Assembly (NCBI RefSeq): GCF_000743575.1
Contig: NZ_JQGC01000017.1
Coordinates: 124,001-188,000 of the forward strand
Reading direction: 5' to 3'
DNA from: Devosia riboflavina
GTDB lineage: Bacteria; Pseudomonadota; Alphaproteobacteria; Rhizobiales; Devosiaceae
Length of the DNA stretch: 64,000 nucleotides
Part shown: in pieces, positions 1-8,705 of the stretch
How the letters are laid out: every line of letters starts with the position of its first letter
How positions within the stretch are numbered: position 1 is the stretch's first letter
Translations under genes and position numbers: made by a program
The notes under the pieces: model-generated
Databases searched by the model: none
Told to the model about the DNA's origin: nothing
What the model saw: the letters and a program-made list of their open reading frames with translations, nothing else

Positions 1-698
1 TTTTTGGCCAGATCGGTCTTTTTGCCTTTTTGCGTTCGCGGCAAAGGGCGGCGGATGACGTAGTGGAGACGGAATATGCCATGGAGCCGGTGGACGACAC
101 GGTCTATGCGCCGGTCGACGCGCTTCAGCCGGAAGAGGACGTAGCGCATAACTGGCTCGACACATCGGTCGCGCCGGAAACCGCGGTCGAAGCGGCGTGG
201 CTCCCCGAGCCTCTAGTGGCCGATCCGGTTGTCGAAGAGGCCAAAGGCCCGGCCGAGGTGCAGGCGACCACCCATGGACTGGACGATGCCCATATCGTCG
301 CCATTCGTTGCCGGGGCGACATGGGCGCCGCCGCGCGGCGACTTCTCGGGCAATATGAAGGCCAGGGCCGGCGCGTGGTCTTCGTCGATGCGGCCAGCCG
401 CCGCCGCGGACGCTCGCCCGGCATCAGCGATCTCTCGCTGGGTCTGGCATCCTTTGCCGATATCATCCATGGCAGCGGTTCCCACGAAACCGCGCTCGTG
501 CCCTGGGGCCGGCAGGCCCAGTTCGACCCCGCCGCTAAATCGGTGCGCATCCTGATCCAGGCGCTGGCCGAACTCTATGACGTCGTCATCTTGACGCTCG
601 ACAGCGACAATCTCGCGGCTTGCAAGCCCCTCACGGCTCTGGCCGACCTGACGCTGGATGCGAGCGATATTCCAGGCTTTGCCAAGGCGGCAGCCTAG
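1..698 (+). CDS. Wzc/ExoP-like polysaccharide chain-length protein, C-terminal part (5' partial)
   Basis: The frame is open to the left edge, so this is the 3' end of a longer gene. The first visible residues (FGQIGLFAFLRSRQRA) look like the last membrane helix of a Wzz/Wzc chain-length determinant. An acidic linker follows (about 75 residues), then a Rossmann-like domain with VVFVDAASRRRGR and YDVVILTLD, the places where CpsD/Wzc-type tyrosine kinases have their Walker A' (VLLIDAD) and Walker B strands. No Walker A P-loop and no tyrosine-rich tail are visible, so the kinase domain looks catalytically dead and may only regulate capsule or exopolysaccharide export. The TTG at 30 is not a credible start. 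The stop overlaps the end of the convergent aldehyde dehydrogenase gene by 4 bp. Family assignment is moderate. Confidence 0.55.
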   Translation, partial: FGQIGLFAFLRSRQRAADDVVETEYAMEPVDDTVYAPVDALQPEEDVAHNWLDTSVAPETAVEAAWLPEPLVADPVVEEAKGPAEVQATTHGLDDAHIVAIRCRGDMGAAARRLLGQYEGQGRRVVFVDAASRRRGRSPGISDLSLGLASFADIIHGSGSHETALVPWGRQAQFDPAAKSVRILIQALAELYDVVILTLDSDNLAACKPLTALADLTLDASDIPGFAKAAA

Positions 699-2122
699 CC
701 GAACATCAGGTGCCGGATCTGCGTATAGTCGAGCAGGGACTGCATGGAGAGATCGGAGCCATAGCCGGAATTCTTCATGCCGCCATGCGGCATTTCCGTT
801 GCCATGAAGCCATGGGTATTGATCCAGGTCACCCCATATTCGAGCGCATCGGCTAGCGCCAAAGCCTCGTCGGCATTGCGCGACCAGACCGATGAGCCAA
901 GGCCATATTCCGAGGCATTGGCCCAATCGACGGCGGTCTGCAGCGTGTCGAAAGGCGTGATGCTGACGACGGGACCAAAGACTTCCTTCTGAACGATCTC
1001 GGCTTCAATGGGGGCGGCGACAAGCGTTGGGGCGAAGAAGAAGCCGTCCGCTTCCGCCGCCCGGCCTTGCATGACATCGGCACCAGAGCTTTTGGCGCGA
1101 TCGACGAAGCCCGCCACGCGCTCGTGGTGCCGCGCGCTGATGACGGGACCGAATTCGACATCGTTGCGCTCGGGGCGGCCATAGACGAGCGAGCCGAGCA
1201 TGGTTTCGAGCCTGTCGGTCAAAGACTGGACAATCGTTTTGTCGGCAAAGATGCGGCAGGCGGCGGTGCAATCCTGCCCGGCATTGTAAAAGCTCGCTTC
1301 GCGCAGCGTTTCCACCAGTTTGTCGAGATCGGCATCGGCCGCAACGATCACCGGCGCCTTGCCGCCGAGTTCGAGATGGGTGCGCTTGATCATCGGCCCG
1401 GCGGCAGCCTGCAAGACGGCGCGCCCGGTGCGGACGTCGCCGGTCAGCGAGATCATCCGCACGAGATCATGCGAAATCAGCTTTTGGCCAACATCAGGCC
1501 CATTGCCGCAGATGATGTTGATGACGCCGGGCGGCAGCACCTCGGCGAAAATCCTGGCCAAGGCCAGGAGGCTCAGCGGGGTGAGTTCGGAGGGTTTTAT
1601 CACCACCGTATTGCCCGCGGCGATGGCCGGGGCGATCTTCCAGGCAGCCATGAGCAGGGGATAGTTCCAGGGCGCGATCTGGGCGATGACCCCGATGGGG
1701 TCGCGGCGCACCAGACTCATGCGCTTGGAAGAGCGGTAATTGCCCGCCGCTGGAGCGGGCATATTGCGTACCGCGGTCGCAAAGAAACGGAAGACGTCGA
1801 CGACATTGCCGATTTCGCCGCCCCGCGCATAGCGCAGCGGCTTGCCGGCGTTTCGCGACTCGATCGTGCCGAGCGTTTCGGCTGAAGCTTCGATCCTGTC
1901 GGCAATGGCCAGGAGGGCAGCGCTGCGTTCGCGTGGCGTGGTTTTCGACCATGCGGCAAAAGCCCTATGTGCCGCGCGGATGGCGCGATCGATCTGATCG
2001 GGGCTGGCCGACGCAACCTCGGCAAGCCTCGTGCCCAGCGCCGGTTCGAAGACGGTTTCAATCGCGCCCTCGCCGGCAACGAAATCGCCATCGATAAAGA
2101 GACGCGTTTCGAAAGCGGTCAT
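695..2122 (-). CDS. patD: Gamma-aminobutyraldehyde dehydrogenase (PatD/PuuC type)
   Basis: NAD-dependent aldehyde dehydrogenase of 475 residues, the usual length of PatD/YdcW. The general-base Glu lies in HLELGGKAP (about residue 251) and the nucleophilic Cys in NAGQDCTAA (about 285). The C-terminal PHGGMKNSGYGSDLS block is typical of aminobutyraldehyde dehydrogenases. In this cluster it would oxidise gamma-glutamyl-gamma-aminobutyraldehyde (the PuuC step) or free 4-aminobutanal; sequence alone does not separate these. The start overlaps the puuD stop by 4 bp, so the two are translationally coupled on the minus strand. Cytoplasmic. Confidence 0.85.
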   Translation of the reverse strand: MTAFETRLFIDGDFVAGEGAIETVFEPALGTRLAEVASASPDQIDRAIRAAHRAFAAWSKTTPRERSAALLAIADRIEASAETLGTIESRNAGKPLRYARGGEIGNVVDVFRFFATAVRNMPAPAAGNYRSSKRMSLVRRDPIGVIAQIAPWNYPLLMAAWKIAPAIAAGNTVVIKPSELTPLSLLALARIFAEVLPPGVINIICGNGPDVGQKLISHDLVRMISLTGDVRTGRAVLQAAAGPMIKRTHLELGGKAPVIVAADADLDKLVETLREASFYNAGQDCTAACRIFADKTIVQSLTDRLETMLGSLVYGRPERNDVEFGPVISARHHERVAGFVDRAKSSGADVMQGRAAEADGFFFAPTLVAAPIEAEIVQKEVFGPVVSITPFDTLQTAVDWANASEYGLGSSVWSRNADEALALADALEYGVTWINTHGFMATEMPHGGMKNSGYGSDLSMQSLLDYTQIRHLMFG

Positions 2123-2886
2123 GCGTTTTTCTCCAATTGAGCCGCCGGCAGATAGTGGGCGCGGGCCGCTTCGCCGAGATAATTCCAGAAGGCCAGGTCA
2201 TGAGGACGGCCCTCGGGACGCCATTCGGGGTGCCACTGCACGGCAAAAACCGGCGCCGTCGTGCCGGTTGCGGAAATGGCCTCGATCACCCCTTCGGGGC
2301 CGGTGGCATTGACCGCCAGCCCCTCGCCCAGGCGGTCGATGGCCTGATAGTGGACGCTGTTGACGTCGAGAACCCCGCTGCCCGAGAAACGCTGCAGCAT
2401 GCTGCCGGCCACCACGTCGACCTTGTGACCATAACCGAAAGTGTCGCCGAGATCGGCCTCGGCAGGCGCATGGTGTCTTTGCGCGAGATCGGCCTCCCTC
2501 AAATCACGAAGTGTGCCGCCGAGGGCCACATTGATTTCCTGCAAGCCGCGGCAGATGCCGAAGACCGGTTTGCCGGCATCGATGGCCGCGCGGATCAGAG
2601 CGTGCCCAAAAAGATCGCGACCGCGGTCGGTCGGCGCCTGAGCCGGCACCCGCGACCCGTAGCGAACAGGCTCGATATTGGAGCCGCTGCCGGTGAGCAG
2701 CAGAGCATCGAGCCGCCCGACGATTTCGGCTGCATTGGCCTCCGGCTGATTGGTTGGAATGATGACGGGAACCCCGTTCGCGAACCGCTCCACCGCTTCG
2801 AGATAGCGATGCTTGACCGCCTGGGCGGGCTCGCCCTCGACCTGACGCTCGCAGGCGATGACGCCGATAAGAGGCCGATGCTGCAT
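2119..2886 (-). CDS. puuD: Gamma-glutamyl-gamma-aminobutyrate hydrolase
   Basis: Class I glutamine-amidotransferase-like hydrolase (peptidase C26 family), 255 residues. It releases GABA from gamma-glutamyl-GABA, the last step of the gamma-glutamylated putrescine pathway. The catalytic Cys is in FGICRGLQEIN (Cys112) and the His/Glu pair in QWHPEW (219-221). It is first in a leftward two-gene operon with the aldehyde dehydrogenase and is divergent from puuA-puuB. Together the four genes supply the four Puu enzymes. Confidence 0.88.
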   Translation of the reverse strand: MQHRPLIGVIACERQVEGEPAQAVKHRYLEAVERFANGVPVIIPTNQPEANAAEIVGRLDALLLTGSGSNIEPVRYGSRVPAQAPTDRGRDLFGHALIRAAIDAGKPVFGICRGLQEINVALGGTLRDLREADLAQRHHAPAEADLGDTFGYGHKVDVVAGSMLQRFSGSGVLDVNSVHYQAIDRLGEGLAVNATGPEGVIEAISATGTTAPVFAVQWHPEWRPEGRPHDLAFWNYLGEAARAHYLPAAQLEKNA

Positions 2887-2988
2887 GATTTTCTTCCCGC
2901 CCGCGCGAAAATGCCTTGCTGCCTTCCCCTGACGTGAAGGCTCCTGCTAGGGTAACGCTGGAACGCACCAAAAGTCGACGGACGAGGC
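2887..2988. promoter_or_regulatory. Divergent promoter region puuD / puuA
   Basis: About 100 bp separate the start codons of the leftward puuD operon and the rightward puuA-puuB operon, so both promoters must lie here. I see a GACGAGGC Shine-Dalgarno-like stretch before puuA but no convincing -35/-10 pair. A PuuR-like repressor site would be expected here but none was recognised. Confidence 0.5.
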
Positions 2989-4350
2989 ATGAGCATCGAA
3001 GCGACAGTGAATACCGACATCGTGAGCTGGCTCGAGCAGAACCCGCAGATCGAAGTTTTGCATACCGCCGTCTGTGATCTCAACGGCATCATGCGCGGTA
3101 AGCGCATCCCCATCGACCAGGCCCGGCGCATCGGCGAAAACGGCATCCGCATGCCGCTGTCCATCGTCGGCGTGGACGTCTGGGGCGAGGATATCGTGGG
3201 CAATCCCATGGTCTATTCGAGCGGCGACGTCGACGGCATTTGTAGCCCGACCGGACGCGGCGCCCTGCCCATCAACTGGACGACGCGACCGAGCGCCATG
3301 ATCCCGCTCTGGCTGTTTCAGGATACGCGCACGCCGTTCCTTGGCGATCCGCGCCAGGCTCTGGCGCTGGTGCTGCGGCGCTATTCGGAAATCGGGCTCA
3401 AGCCGGTGGTCGCCACCGAACTCGAATTCTATCTCGTCGATCCCGACGCCGACTCTGCGCAGCCGCCGATTTCGCCCTATACAGGCAAACGGCTCGATTC
3501 CGACGCCATTCTCTCGCTCGATGAGCTCGAAGATTTCGGCGAATTTTTCCGCGACGTCTATCTGCAATGCGAGCAGCAGAATGTACCGGCTGACACCGCC
3601 GTCGCCGAAAACGGGGTCGGGCAGTTCGAGATCAACCTGCTCCACACCGACGGGCTGAAAGCCGCCGATGACGCCGTGCTCTTCAAGCGCATCGTCAAGG
3701 GCGTGGCGCGCAAACACAAGCTCGTCGCCACCTTCATGGCAAAGCCCTATGGCATGCGCTCGGGCAATGGCTTTCACGTGCATTTCAGCCTCAATGATGC
3801 GGCCGGCAACAATGTCTTCGACGACGGCACGGAAACCGGCTCGGAAGTGATGCTGCATGCGGTCGGCGGGTTGATGGCCGGCATGGCGGAATCGACGCTG
3901 CTCTTTGCCCCGCATTTCAATTCCTATCGGCGCCTGCGCCCCGATACGCATGCGCCAAGCTCGATTTCCTGGGGCTATGAAAACCGCACCACGGCCCTTC
4001 GCATTCCCGGCGGCAATCCCAAGGCGCGGCGCATCGAGCATCGCGTGGCCGGCGCCGATGCCAATCCCTATCTCGTCCTCGCTGGTATTCTGGGCGCCGC
4101 CCTTGTCGGCATCGAGGACAGCATAAAGCCGCCAAAGCCGTTCAAGGGCCGCGCCTATTCAGAACGCCTGCCGAAACTGCCGGCCGACTGGGCTTCGGCG
4201 GTCAATGCCTTTGAAGACGGCGACATGATCCCGCGCATTTTCGATACGACGCTGCATTCCATGTTCGTCGCCTGCAAAAGGCAGGAGATCGCCGGCTTTG
4301 CCTCGCAGGTGACCGACCTCGAATTCTCCGCCTATCTCGAGGTCGTGTGA
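2989..4350 (+). CDS. puuA: Gamma-glutamylputrescine synthetase (glutamine synthetase family)
   Basis: A 453-residue glutamine-synthetase-fold ligase that joins glutamate to putrescine using ATP. Family motifs include the metal- and ATP-binding block SGNGFHVHFSLND, the FNSYRRLRPDTHAPSS loop, and ENRTTALRIPGG with the conserved arginines. The N-terminal DLNGIMRGKRIP resembles the beta-grasp entry region of GS-III/PuuA-like enzymes rather than of ammonium-assimilating GlnA. Its partners puuB, puuD and an aldehyde dehydrogenase surround it, which favours PuuA over other GS-like ligases. The stop overlaps the puuB start by 4 bp. Confidence 0.88.
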   Translation: MSIEATVNTDIVSWLEQNPQIEVLHTAVCDLNGIMRGKRIPIDQARRIGENGIRMPLSIVGVDVWGEDIVGNPMVYSSGDVDGICSPTGRGALPINWTTRPSAMIPLWLFQDTRTPFLGDPRQALALVLRRYSEIGLKPVVATELEFYLVDPDADSAQPPISPYTGKRLDSDAILSLDELEDFGEFFRDVYLQCEQQNVPADTAVAENGVGQFEINLLHTDGLKAADDAVLFKRIVKGVARKHKLVATFMAKPYGMRSGNGFHVHFSLNDAAGNNVFDDGTETGSEVMLHAVGGLMAGMAESTLLFAPHFNSYRRLRPDTHAPSSISWGYENRTTALRIPGGNPKARRIEHRVAGADANPYLVLAGILGAALVGIEDSIKPPKPFKGRAYSERLPKLPADWASAVNAFEDGDMIPRIFDTTLHSMFVACKRQEIAGFASQVTDLEFSAYLEVV

Positions 4351-5651
4351 TGGCCGAAGTTCCGAACGCCAATTCGCCCTATCCGCCGAGCTATTATGCG
4401 GCCTCGCGCAACATCATCCGCGATACCCAAAAGCTCGAAGGCGAGGTGACGGCCGATATCTGCGTTGTCGGGGCCGGCTATTCGGGCATGTCGACGGCCA
4501 TTCATCTCGCCGAACAGGGTTTGAAGGTCGTGGTGGTCGAAGCCGCCGAAGTCGGCTGGGGCGCTTCGGGGCGCAATGGCGGGCAGGTGGTCAACGGGCT
4601 CAATGCGAGCCTTGCGACTATCGGCCGGCGCTATGGCGAGAAAACAGCCAATTTCGTCGGTGGTCTCGTGCAGGAAGGCGCTGGGATCATCTATGACTGG
4701 GTTGCCCGCTACGGCATCGACTGCGATCTCAAGCGCGGCAATATCTATGCCGCCTATACCGAACAGCACATGCGCGACCTCGAGGCCAAGAAGGCGCTCT
4801 GGCGGCGCCATGGCATGGACGACCATGAGCTGCTCGACCGCGCGGCAGTCCGCGACCATATCGGCTCCGATGTCTATGCCGGCGGCATGATCGACCATTC
4901 GGGCGGGCATATGCATCCGCTCAACCTCGTGCTCGGCGAAGCCCGGGCATTCGAGGGGCTGGGCGGGATGATTTATGAGCATTCCCCGGTGACGCGGGTC
5001 AGCCAGAGCCCCGATAGCGCCGTGGTAGAGACGGCGAGTGGACGAGTGACGGCCAAGACCGTTGTCGTCTGCGGCAATGCGTATCTCGGCAATGTCGTGC
5101 CCGAACTGACCTCGCGCGTCATGCCGGTTTCGACCCAGATGATGGCGACGGCGCCGCTCGGCAAGGAGCGCGCCGAGGCCTTGCTGCCGACCGGCATGTG
5201 CGTCGAGGACGTGCGCTATATTCTCGATTATTTCCGCATCAGCGGGGATTATCGGCTGATCTTCGGCGGCGGCGTCGTCTATGGCGGCACCGACCCGGCC
5301 GATGTCGTCGCAAAGCTGCGGCCGAATATGGAAAAGGTGTTTCCGCAACTGAAAGGCGAGCGGATCGACTTCGCCTGGAGTGGCAATTTCGCGCTATCCT
5401 TCTCGCGCGTGCCGCAGATGGGGCGCCTCGGCAATCGTATCTATTTCGCCCATGGCTATTCCGGCCACGGCGTCACCGGCTCGCACCTGTTCGGACGCAT
5501 TCTATCCGAAGCCATTCAGGGCAATACCAAACGCTTCGACACTTTTGCGGCGCTGCCCTGGATCCCTTTCCCCGGCGGTCGTCTGTTCCGGGCGCAATAT
5601 TCCACCATTGGCTCGTGGTGGTACGAGCTGAAGGATCGCCTGGGGCTTTAG
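4347..5651 (+). CDS. puuB: Gamma-glutamylputrescine oxidase (FAD-dependent)
   Basis: DAO-family FAD oxidoreductase, 434 residues, with an N-terminal dinucleotide-binding motif VVGAGYSGMSTAIHLAEQG and the WGASGRNGGQV block typical of PuuB/OrdL enzymes. It oxidises gamma-glutamylputrescine to the aldehyde. The C-terminal FAHGYSGHGVTGSHLFGR contacts FAD in this family. It overlaps the puuA stop by 4 bp, so it is co-translated. Its 3' end overlaps the convergent mnhG stop by 4 bp. Confidence 0.88.
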   Translation: MMAEVPNANSPYPPSYYAASRNIIRDTQKLEGEVTADICVVGAGYSGMSTAIHLAEQGLKVVVVEAAEVGWGASGRNGGQVVNGLNASLATIGRRYGEKTANFVGGLVQEGAGIIYDWVARYGIDCDLKRGNIYAAYTEQHMRDLEAKKALWRRHGMDDHELLDRAAVRDHIGSDVYAGGMIDHSGGHMHPLNLVLGEARAFEGLGGMIYEHSPVTRVSQSPDSAVVETASGRVTAKTVVVCGNAYLGNVVPELTSRVMPVSTQMMATAPLGKERAEALLPTGMCVEDVRYILDYFRISGDYRLIFGGGVVYGGTDPADVVAKLRPNMEKVFPQLKGERIDFAWSGNFALSFSRVPQMGRLGNRIYFAHGYSGHGVTGSHLFGRILSEAIQGNTKRFDTFAALPWIPFPGGRLFRAQYSTIGSWWYELKDRLGL

Positions 5652-6013
5652 GGCGAGGCCGGCGTTTCGGCCTTTTCCGGCCGCTTAGGCACGCCTTCAT
5701 TGCCCTCGACGCGATCGCGGAAGAGGGTGGCGCGAGCAAGAAGCATCAGCGTCACCGGCGTGGTCAGGGTCACGAAGAGGAAAATGACCAATTCGTGCAC
5801 CACCAGCCGCTCGCGGGTGACGGTAAAATAAATCGCCGAAGCGAGAAGGATCAGCCCGCCGCCCATGCTGGTGCCCATGGTGGGACCATGGATGCGCAGG
5901 TAAAAACTCTTGAGCCGGACGAGGCCGAAGCAGCCCGCCATGGTGAGGAGGGCGCCGAGGACGACGAAGGCCGAGACGAGAATGGAAAGCCAGAGCGGCA
6001 GGTCGGCGATCAT
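5648..6013 (-). CDS. mnhG: Mrp-type cation/proton antiporter subunit G
   Basis: Small integral membrane protein (121 residues) of the MnhG/PhaG family, with three predicted hydrophobic helices and the conserved segment GCFGLVRLKSFYLRIHGPTMGTSMG. It is the last gene of the leftward Mrp operon, and its start overlaps the mnhF stop by 4 bp. Part of the multi-subunit inner-membrane complex that exchanges Na+ or K+ for protons. Confidence 0.9.
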   Translation of the reverse strand: MIADLPLWLSILVSAFVVLGALLTMAGCFGLVRLKSFYLRIHGPTMGTSMGGGLILLASAIYFTVTRERLVVHELVIFLFVTLTTPVTLMLLARATLFRDRVEGNEGVPKRPEKAETPASP

Positions 6014-6291
6014 TCGATCACCTCGCCGCGCATGAGGAATTTGGCGAGAGCTACCGTGCCGACAAAGCCAAGCAGGCCCATGAGCATGGCCAATTCGAAA
6101 TAGACCTGCGAATTGGTGCGGATGCCGAGTGTGATCAGCAGCAGGAGCGCGACCACATAGAGTGCGTCAAGGGCGAGGATGCGATCCTGCGCGCGGGGGC
6201 CGACGACCATGCGATAGAGCGTTGCCAACATGCCGAGGCCCAGCATGATCTGGGCGGCGAACAGACTCCATTCGAGGATGGTTACGCTCAT
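6010..6291 (-). CDS. mnhF: Mrp-type cation/proton antiporter subunit F
   Basis: MnhF/PhaF family, 93 residues, three hydrophobic helices, with the family signature MVVGPRAQDRILALDAL. I chose the internal ATG (MSVTILEWS), which overlaps the mnhE stop by 4 bp and gives the normal family length. The longer frame only reads back into mnhE. Confidence 0.9.
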   Translation of the reverse strand: MSVTILEWSLFAAQIMLGLGMLATLYRMVVGPRAQDRILALDALYVVALLLLITLGIRTNSQVYFELAMLMGLLGFVGTVALAKFLMRGEVIE

Positions 6292-6773
6292 TGGAAAATC
6301 TCCAGCAATAGCGCCTCGTAGCGCTTCTTGACCGTTGCGACCCATTCGTCTTCGTCGACGAGGTCGAAGACGTGGATGAGCACGGTGCTGCGCGCGCGAT
6401 CATATTCGAGCCAGGCACTGCCCGGGGTCGCCGTGAGGATGACGGCTAGGATAGCCAGGGCGAAGGGGTTCTTGAGGGTCAGGTCCATTTCGATGAACCC
6501 GGCCGTAGGATTGGGCCGCGGATGGAAGAGGACCGACATGACCGCCAGGTTCGAGCGGATGATGTCGAGGCCAGCGACGAGAATGAGCTGGATGAATTTC
6601 AGCGGGCGCCGGATGACGACGCGCTCGGGAATGATGGCGCTGGCGGCCATGGAGACAGCAATGGCGATCACCCCGCCGAAGAGGATATGCCCAAGCCCGG
6701 CCGACTGTTGCAACACCAGCCAGAGAATGAGCAGGAAACCGGCAAGGATCGGGTGCGGCAAGAGACGTCTCAT
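6288..6773 (-). CDS. mnhE: Mrp-type cation/proton antiporter subunit E
   Basis: MnhE/PhaE family, 161 residues. Two or three N-terminal hydrophobic segments are followed by a soluble region with LTATPGSAWLEYD and VLIHVFDLVDEDEW, both typical of MrpE. The start MRRLLPHPIL overlaps the mnhD stop by 4 bp, matching the tight coupling of the whole operon. Confidence 0.9.
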   Translation of the reverse strand: MRRLLPHPILAGFLLILWLVLQQSAGLGHILFGGVIAIAVSMAASAIIPERVVIRRPLKFIQLILVAGLDIIRSNLAVMSVLFHPRPNPTAGFIEMDLTLKNPFALAILAVILTATPGSAWLEYDRARSTVLIHVFDLVDEDEWVATVKKRYEALLLEIFQ

Positions 6774-8368
6774 GGCGTCTCTCCCTTGGGCAGGACCAGA
6801 TCGATATAGTTCTGGGGCGAATGGATGAACTGGGCGGTATCGGCAAAATAGCTCAGCGCCGGTCCGGCAAAGACGGCCATCAGAACGCAAAGCGCCAGGA
6901 GCACCATGATCGGCCCGACTTCGAGCGGTCGCAGCGCCAGGCCGCCATCATCGGGCAGCGAGGTCCAGAAGATGTTGATGCCGTTGCGCACCATGGCGAT
7001 GAGCACGAAGAGGCCGGAGATGATGAGCGCGCCGGTGATCCACCAGGTTGCGGCCGTCGGCGCGCTGGGCGCATTGAAGGCGGCGGACAGCATGGCGAAT
7101 TTCGACAGGAATCCGGAAAGCGGCGGCAGGCCGGCCATGACCAGGGCGGCGATGGCAAAGCACCAGCCGAGAAGGGTCGCGGCCGCGGGAAAACTGCGGC
7201 TGACTTCCTGGTCTTCGTCGATGACGTCTTCCTCGTCGCCGTAGAATTCGAGCGAAACGGCGAGGATTTGGGCTTCGGCGGGAAGCACCTGGTCGATGAC
7301 ATCCTTGAGGAGGAAGAGCGCTCCCGCCGCGAGGGTCGCGACGACGACATAGTAGAGCGCGCCGGTGGTGACGCCGGGCACGTTATAGGCGACTGCGAGG
7401 AGCAGCGTGCCGGCGGAAACCAGGATCAGATAGCTCGCAAGCCGATCGAGCGCCTTGCTCGATAGGGCACCGACGCTGCCATAGGCGACCGTGGCAATGC
7501 CGAGGACGAAGAGCACATTCTGCCCGAAGGCCAGTTCGGGCCCGGTCTGATTGGCAAAGACCAGCGTCCAGAGCCGCAGGATGGCGTAAAAGCCCACCTT
7601 GGTCATGATGGCGAAAAGTGCGGCGACAGGTGGGGCGGCCGAGGAATAGGTGTTCGGCAGCCAGAAATGCAGCGGCCAGGAGCCGGCCTTGATGAGGAAG
7701 GCAATGCCGAGGACGGCGACGCCGGCTTCGAAAAGGCCCACATTGTCAGCCGCGATATGCGGCACGGCGCGGGCAATGTCGGCCATGTTGAGCGTGCCGG
7801 TCGTGCCGTAGATCAGCGCCACGCCGATGAGGAACAGGAAGGACGCGACGAGGTTGATGACGATGTAATGCATCGCCGCGCGCACGCGATTGCGTCCGCC
7901 GCCATGGAGCGCGAGACCATAGGATGCCGCCAGTAGCAGTTCGAAAAAGACGAAAAGATTAAAAAGGTCGCCGGTGAGGAAGGCGCCATTGAGCCCCATG
8001 ACGAGGGCATGAAACAGGGGGAAGAAATTGGTGCCGCGGCTATGCCAGCGGGCCGAAGCAAAAATGAGGGCGGCGAGCGAGAGGATGGAGGTCGTCAGCA
8101 CCATCACGGCAGCCAGGCGATCGGCCACGAGGACGATGCCGAAGGGCACGGGCCAATTGCCGAGCGGGTAGACTGCGGCGGCCGCCGTGTCCGATTGGGC
8201 GAGGACCGCCACCAGCAGGATCGAAACCAGCAATAGCAAAACGCTGAAGCCGATATTGATACCGATGATGCGGCGATTGCTGCGTCCGTCGCCGCCGATG
8301 AGGTTGAAAACCGCCGCGGCCATGGGAATGAGGATCGGCAGGATGGCGATGTGGTTCATGCCGGTCAT
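6770..8368 (-). CDS. mnhD: Mrp-type cation/proton antiporter subunit D
   Basis: A 532-residue polytopic protein of the NuoM/NuoN-like proton-antiporter family (about 14 hydrophobic helices). It has the family's FLTGDLFNLFVFFELLLAAS segment and the lysine-bearing FLIKAGSWPLHFWLPNTYSS helix that forms part of the proton path. The ATG at 8368 is preceded by a GGGGGA ribosome-binding site and lies 1 nt after the mnhC stop. Upstream in-frame codons overlap mnhC and were rejected. Confidence 0.92.
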   Translation of the reverse strand: MTGMNHIAILPILIPMAAAVFNLIGGDGRSNRRIIGINIGFSVLLLLVSILLVAVLAQSDTAAAAVYPLGNWPVPFGIVLVADRLAAVMVLTTSILSLAALIFASARWHSRGTNFFPLFHALVMGLNGAFLTGDLFNLFVFFELLLAASYGLALHGGGRNRVRAAMHYIVINLVASFLFLIGVALIYGTTGTLNMADIARAVPHIAADNVGLFEAGVAVLGIAFLIKAGSWPLHFWLPNTYSSAAPPVAALFAIMTKVGFYAILRLWTLVFANQTGPELAFGQNVLFVLGIATVAYGSVGALSSKALDRLASYLILVSAGTLLLAVAYNVPGVTTGALYYVVVATLAAGALFLLKDVIDQVLPAEAQILAVSLEFYGDEEDVIDEDQEVSRSFPAAATLLGWCFAIAALVMAGLPPLSGFLSKFAMLSAAFNAPSAPTAATWWITGALIISGLFVLIAMVRNGINIFWTSLPDDGGLALRPLEVGPIMVLLALCVLMAVFAGPALSYFADTAQFIHSPQNYIDLVLPKGETP

Positions 8369-8369
8369 C

Positions 8370-8705
8370 TCAATCCCCCTTTCCGTCAACATGGTCGGAG
8401 CCGCTGAGGCCGCGGGCGGCGAGCAGCACGACAAGGAACAGGGCCGTCATGGCAAAGCCGATGACGATGGCGGTGAGCACCAGCGCCTGCGGCACCGGAT
8501 CGGCATAATTGGTGATATCGGCATCGGCCCCGGAAAGAATCGGCGCCGCATCCATGCGCAACCGCCCCATCGAGAGGATGAAGAGATTGACCGCATAGGA
8601 GACGAGCGAGAGCCCGATGATCACCTGAAAAGTGCGCGGGCGCAGCAAGAGGTAAACGCCGGACGCGGAGAGCACGCCGATGGCAATGGCGAGGGTCAGT
8701 TCCAT
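8370..8705 (-). CDS. mnhC: Mrp-type cation/proton antiporter subunit C
   Basis: NuoK-like MnhC/PhaC subunit, 111 residues, three hydrophobic helices. It carries the conserved GLSLVSYAVNLFILSMG helix and DPVPQALVLTAIVIGFAMTA. The start overlaps the mnhAB stop by 10 bp. Confidence 0.92.
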   Translation of the reverse strand: MELTLAIAIGVLSASGVYLLLRPRTFQVIIGLSLVSYAVNLFILSMGRLRMDAAPILSGADADITNYADPVPQALVLTAIVIGFAMTALFLVVLLAARGLSGSDHVDGKGD

